From: Mauremys mutica
Lineage: Eukaryota; Chordata; Testudines; Geoemydidae
Direction: 5' to 3'
DNA length: 64,000 bases
NCBI RefSeq assembly: GCF_020497125.1
Contig: NC_059075.1
Span: 65,057,321-65,121,320 of the forward strand
The notes under the pieces were generated by a model that saw nothing but the letters and a program-made list of their open reading frames with translations, did no database searches and was not told the origin of the DNA. The position numbers and the translations under genes are program-made. Below, in pieces: positions 60,845 through 64,000 of the stretch (within the stretch, counting starts at the first letter, position 1; each line of letters opens with the position of its first letter).

Positions 60845-61897
60845 ATGGCCCACACTGATGGCTCCACTGCTACTGGAGGTCTCTTTGGACTCAGACGACT
60901 ATTCATTAGGGGAACCATCATTCTCCTCTGTGTCAGGGCACAGCTCAGGCTCGGTACACTCCTGCACCGCTGCCTTGGAATGTGTATCCTTGGGGCCTGT
61001 CGTATACCCAGGACCCAACCCCATGGGCACACTGGCCACTCTGGGACTCATACCATTGCCCATATCCACCTTTCCAGGCCTTGCACCCTTCCGTCCAGGC
61101 TCCTGTGCCGCACAGGGCATGATCACACCAGTGCCCAACCCCTTAATCAGCCTGGCTTCTATTTCCTGTATTTTCTCATCCCTAATAAGGGAGGAGAATT
61201 CCGCCCCATCCTCAATTTCCAACTACTCAACACTTTCATTAGGAAAATCAATTTCTGTGTGGTAACACTTGCTCCCATCATACCCTCCCTCCCAGCTCTC
61301 TACATGAAGGATGTGTATTTTCACATTGACGTCCATGCGGCCCACCACAAGTTTCTTCGCTTCCATGTGGGCGACAACCACTGCCATTTCAGAGTTCTCC
61401 TCTTCGGCATTGTGACAGATCCAAGGGTCTTCACCAAAGTCTTTGTGGTTGTGGCAGCCCAGCTAAGACAAGTAGGGTACTCTGTGTTCCCTTACTTAGA
61501 CGACTGGCTTCTGGTGGCACCATCTCTTGCAGAGACGACATTGGCCCTCTGCGCTCTAGGCATCTGTATAAATAAGGAGCAATCTGTGCTTGTCCTGAGG
61601 TGGACAGTCCACTTCATCAGGGCATGCCTAGATTCTGGGACAGCTCAGGCCTTTTCCTGCCCTGATGTCCCTAGTGGCAGCTCTATGCTGCAACCCATGC
61701 ACCACAGTGCCAGCTGTCTCTGCCTCTTCAGCCACTTGGCAGCCTGCCCCCATGTGACACCACAGACCTGCCTGCACATGCACCGTCTACAGCTGTGGCT
61801 TCTATCAGTCTGCAGACTCCACATTGACTACCTGGATGCCACACTGACTGACCCTGCACTCATCAGATGTATGCCATGCACTTCCGTTCTATCTTGA
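60845..61897 (+). pseudogene. DIRS reverse transcriptase remnant
   Basis: About residues 104-255 of this 350-codon frame form a reverse transcriptase core: FYFLYFLIPNKGGEFRPILN, then VTLAPIIPSL, KDVYFHIDVHAAHHKFLRF, FRVLLFGIVTDPRVFTKV and the catalytic FPYLDDWLLVAP (YLDD at 217-220; first Asp at 156). The pattern FRPILN, D-x-YFHI-x-x-H-x-AH and PYLDDWL is that of DIRS rather than Gypsy or LINE enzymes. The first 100 residues are not protein-like, so the ATG is probably not the original start. Substitutions at conserved sites and loss of all downstream domains make it non-functional. Confidence 0.75.
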
Positions 61898-62282
61898 CAG
61901 AACCCGCACCTTTTGCACCCCTGCACACCTTTTTGTAGCCATTGCAGAGAGGTTGCAGGGCCAAGCCTTCTCTTCACAGTGCATATCAAAATGGGCCTCT
62001 ATATGCATAACAGAATGCTATGGGCAGTCTAATACCCTGTTGCCCGACAGGATTAAGTCCCACTACACGTGGGCACATGCGACCAACTCCACCTCCCTGG
62101 TTGACATCCCTGGCATGACATATGCTGGGCGGTGACCTGGCACTCCGTGCATACCTTCACCGCCCACTACGCCATCACCCAGGGAGTGATGGAAGACACA
62201 GCTGTGGGCCATCCTGCAGACGGCAATATCTCTTGCTTCCTCGCATCCACCTCCACGCTGATCACTGCTTGATACTCACCCA

Positions 62283-62395
62283 TGTTTGGAATACATATAG
62301 GGACCATCACTCGAAGAAGAGGAGGTTACTTACCTGTAACTGGAGGCTCTTTGAGATGTGTGGTCCCTATTTGTATTCCAATATCTGCCCACTGT
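62283..62395 (+). repeat. DIRS internal complementary region
   Basis: The first half (TTTGGAATACATATAGGGAC, CATCACTCGAAGAAGA) is the complement of the left outer end at 59738-59775. The second half (GGTTACTTACCTGTAACTGG, CTCTTTGAGATGTGTGGTCC) is the complement of the right outer end at 62560-62625. This joins both element tips in one place, as in the circle-junction template of DIRS elements. Confidence 0.8.
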
Positions 62396-63064
62396 CCCCT
62401 CTGCGCTACTCAGAGGTAAGAGGGTGACTAAGGGTGGATCACCCCGCATCACCTTATAACCTTGCCTGGAGCATGAGGCAATGTATGACGCACGTGTGGG
62501 TCAACCGCTACTGCTACTGAAAACTTCTGGCTCCGGTGCATGGCACGCATGTGCACCTGCGTTTTCAATACAGATAGGGATCACACATCTCAAAGAACTT
62601 CCAATTACAGGAAAGTAACTTCCTCTTCCTAATTGTCCAGTGAGACGTACAGAACTTGTACCCTGAGGTCTAGCCCAAAATACAAAACTCTCACATTGAC
62701 ATTTTATGTATATTAAAGTGATTTTAGGTAATTTTAGAGCCTTTTAAATTCTAGTAGGTATATTAAGATCTGTACAGCTGGACTATGTGTGCTAAGGAAG
62801 TCTGGATTTACAGGGGAAAAGATATTTAGAAGTACCAATAAAACCATTTAAAAACACTCTAAAGCATTTGAAAGGTATTTGTGTGTAAAATAGCAGCATA
62901 TTCAGAAGACATGATGGTTTGAGGTAGGATAAACATTTTACTGGCACTCTTTTGATATTGCCTGAATAATTCACTCATTGCTTTGCCACTTGTGCATTAT
63001 GCAGGTCATCCCAAATTGTTACAAATAAATCTTCCAGAGCACAGCCTTCTAGGATGAATTGTTT

Positions 63065-63086
63065 TCTCTCTCTCTCTCTCGAGCAG

Positions 63087-63144
<58 letters not shown>
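63065..63144. repeat. CT and GT microsatellites
   Basis: A short CT run (63065-63080) is followed by CGAGCAGGG and about 27 GT units (63090-63144). It generates long (TH)n or (TC)n open frames that are not genes. Confidence 0.95.
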
Positions 63145-63149
<5 letters not shown>

Positions 63150-63504
63150 CACTCCTCCCCTGAGCAGATATGTCCATAATGTTATAACATGCACATCCTT
63201 TGAGCCAAATTTTGCTCTCAGTTAATTCTACAGTCAAGGTGCTTGGCTGTAATAGCAGAATTTACCCCAGTTGATGAATTCCTCATGTTCTCTATAAATA
63301 TCTTCCACACTTAAACACATTTTCCTTACATCTCTGGTCCTTTACCATTGGCAAACATTGATTATTTTCCCCAACACCTGTATTTATAATGGAGCTGAAA
63401 TTAACATATCTATTTTTGACTTCATTATTTATGCAACATTGATGAATTATGATAATAATTAGCACTGGTAATTTCATCAGCTCTATTAATAAAGACCTTG
63501 CACC

Positions 63505-63722
63505 TATAACACCTTGTCTCCACAGATCTCAAAGTGCCTTATGAACATTGACAAATTATGCTCACCAAACTCCGGTTACAATAATTAATGCCATTTGACA
63601 GATGGAAAAACAGAGTCAAAGAGGTTAAATGGCTTGCCCAAGCTCTCATTGGAAGTCTGTGGCAGGGCTGGGCACAGAACCTAGAACTCCCAAGTCTTTG
63701 CTCTTTGTTTTAGCTACTAGCT
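63505..63722 (+). repeat. MIR-like SINE fragment
   Basis: MIR core order: ATCTCAAAGTGCCTTATGAA, GCCATTTGACAGATGGAAAA, ACAGAGTCAAAGAGGTTAAA, TGGCTTGCCCAAGCTCTCAT, then GGGCACAGAACCTAGAACTC. Old, no target duplication seen. Confidence 0.8.
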
Positions 63723-64000
63723 TGTGATTTCTTTTGATCAGAGGTTTCCTGGGTGTTAATTAATGGGGTGAGCTCACAACATTGTGTTTTTTTTGTTTGT
63801 TTGCCGGTCGGTCTTGTACAAATAGTGGCAGGTATTTTTGTTTGACACTTTTTAATGCCCAGCAAGTGCTGGATTTTTTCCCTTTAAAAATATGAATAAT
63901 TGATAGCAGATTAGTTCAATTAGTATAAACAAAGAATCATTAAAAAATATGGCCAGTCATGTCAGAGTTTTTGCCTTATAAGAGAAGGGCTTTGTTTACC

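Larger units (their letters stand above)
59735..62630 (+). mobile_element. Shortened DIRS-type retrotransposon
   Basis: DIRS elements are tyrosine-recombinase retrotransposons with inverted ends and an internal complementary region. Here the left end (about 59735-59930) pairs inversely with the right end (about 62398-62630). Shared motifs include GAAGTTTTCAGTAGCAGT, TTGCCTCATGCTC and TACCCTCTTACC (complement on the right). Internally 62283-62395 complements both outer ends. Between lie a gag-like cysteine cluster and a reverse transcriptase. RNase H, methyltransferase and tyrosine recombinase regions are not recognisable, and 2.9 kb is about half the size I expect, so it is an internally deleted, inactive copy. 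Confidence 0.82.
42581..64000 (+). other. DPF3: Sequence downstream of DPF3a; probable intron of the DPF3b isoform
   Basis: If the long isoform exists here, its splice from 37865 must skip this region, because no exon beginning GHPT and encoding the rest of the PHD fingers is visible. The stretch holds a hAT-like element (43765-44182), a SINE-like insertion (46446-46542), CR1 and MITE copies (about 49455-49822), a shortened DIRS element (59735-62630), a GT microsatellite and a MIR. About 44200-46430, 46560-49450 and 49830-59730 show no gene or well-bounded element, except the candidate exons and the hairpin listed under findings. Confidence 0.6.

Noticed and set aside
59735..62630. Classification of the reverse transcriptase element as a Gypsy or endogenous retrovirus
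   Set aside because: The ends are inverted rather than direct repeats, an internal complementary region is present, and the YLDDWL context fits DIRS.
63004..63053. An acceptor-like TTATGCAG followed in phase 1 by GHPKLLQINL, reminiscent of the DPF3b exon start GHPT..LQ
   Set aside because: It hits a stop after about 17 residues and has no Cys pairs of the PHD finger. The true exon is nearly invariant, so this is chance.
63090..63144. Possible CRISPR-like or tandem protein repeat
   Set aside because: It is a plain GT dinucleotide microsatellite.

Overview
The window is vertebrate nuclear DNA, AT-rich and intron-dominated. It most likely comes from a turtle; a crocodilian is the main alternative. 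The evidence is short conserved exons with GT/AG splice sites in long non-coding sequence, old MIR and CR1 copies, a DIRS-type retrotransposon, and Harbinger, hAT and mariner elements whose terminal motifs I know as high-copy in turtle genomes. The lineage call rests on recall of those families, not on a search.

The only host gene I can support is DPF3 (D4/BAF45c zinc finger protein 3), on the plus strand. Four coding exons are visible: 4236-4314, 27327-27464, 37737-37865 and 40582-40778. They join in frame through three phase-1 introns. Together they encode a basic linker, one C2H2 finger split by an intron, the first half of PHD finger 1, and the alternative C-terminus of the short isoform DPF3a with its stop codon. 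Earlier exons lie upstream of the window. The exons completing the double PHD finger of DPF3b are not visible in the 23 kb after the DPF3a stop.

The introns hold a dense set of transposable elements. The best is a 4.78 kb Harbinger element at 12129-16904 with matched ends, a 3-bp target duplication, an open HARBI1-like transposase (minus strand) and a two-exon Myb/SANT-like partner (plus strand). Non-autonomous elements with clear ends lie at 3122-3458, 18219-18455, 21321-21538 and 43765-44182 (hAT-like), 4800-5075, 8421-8715, 10607-11313 and 49625-49822 (Harbinger-like), and 17862-18996 and 23624-24661 (mariner-like, TA duplications). One hAT-like copy sits inside a mariner-like copy with a perfect 8-bp duplication.

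From 59735 to 62630 lies a shortened DIRS retrotransposon. It has inverted terminal repeats, an internal complementary region, a gag-like cysteine cluster and a reverse transcriptase with YLDD. MIR and CR1 fragments, simple repeats and a long palindrome fill much of the rest. No rRNA, tRNA, CRISPR array or bacterial-type operon is present. Promoters and poly(A) sites are candidates at best.
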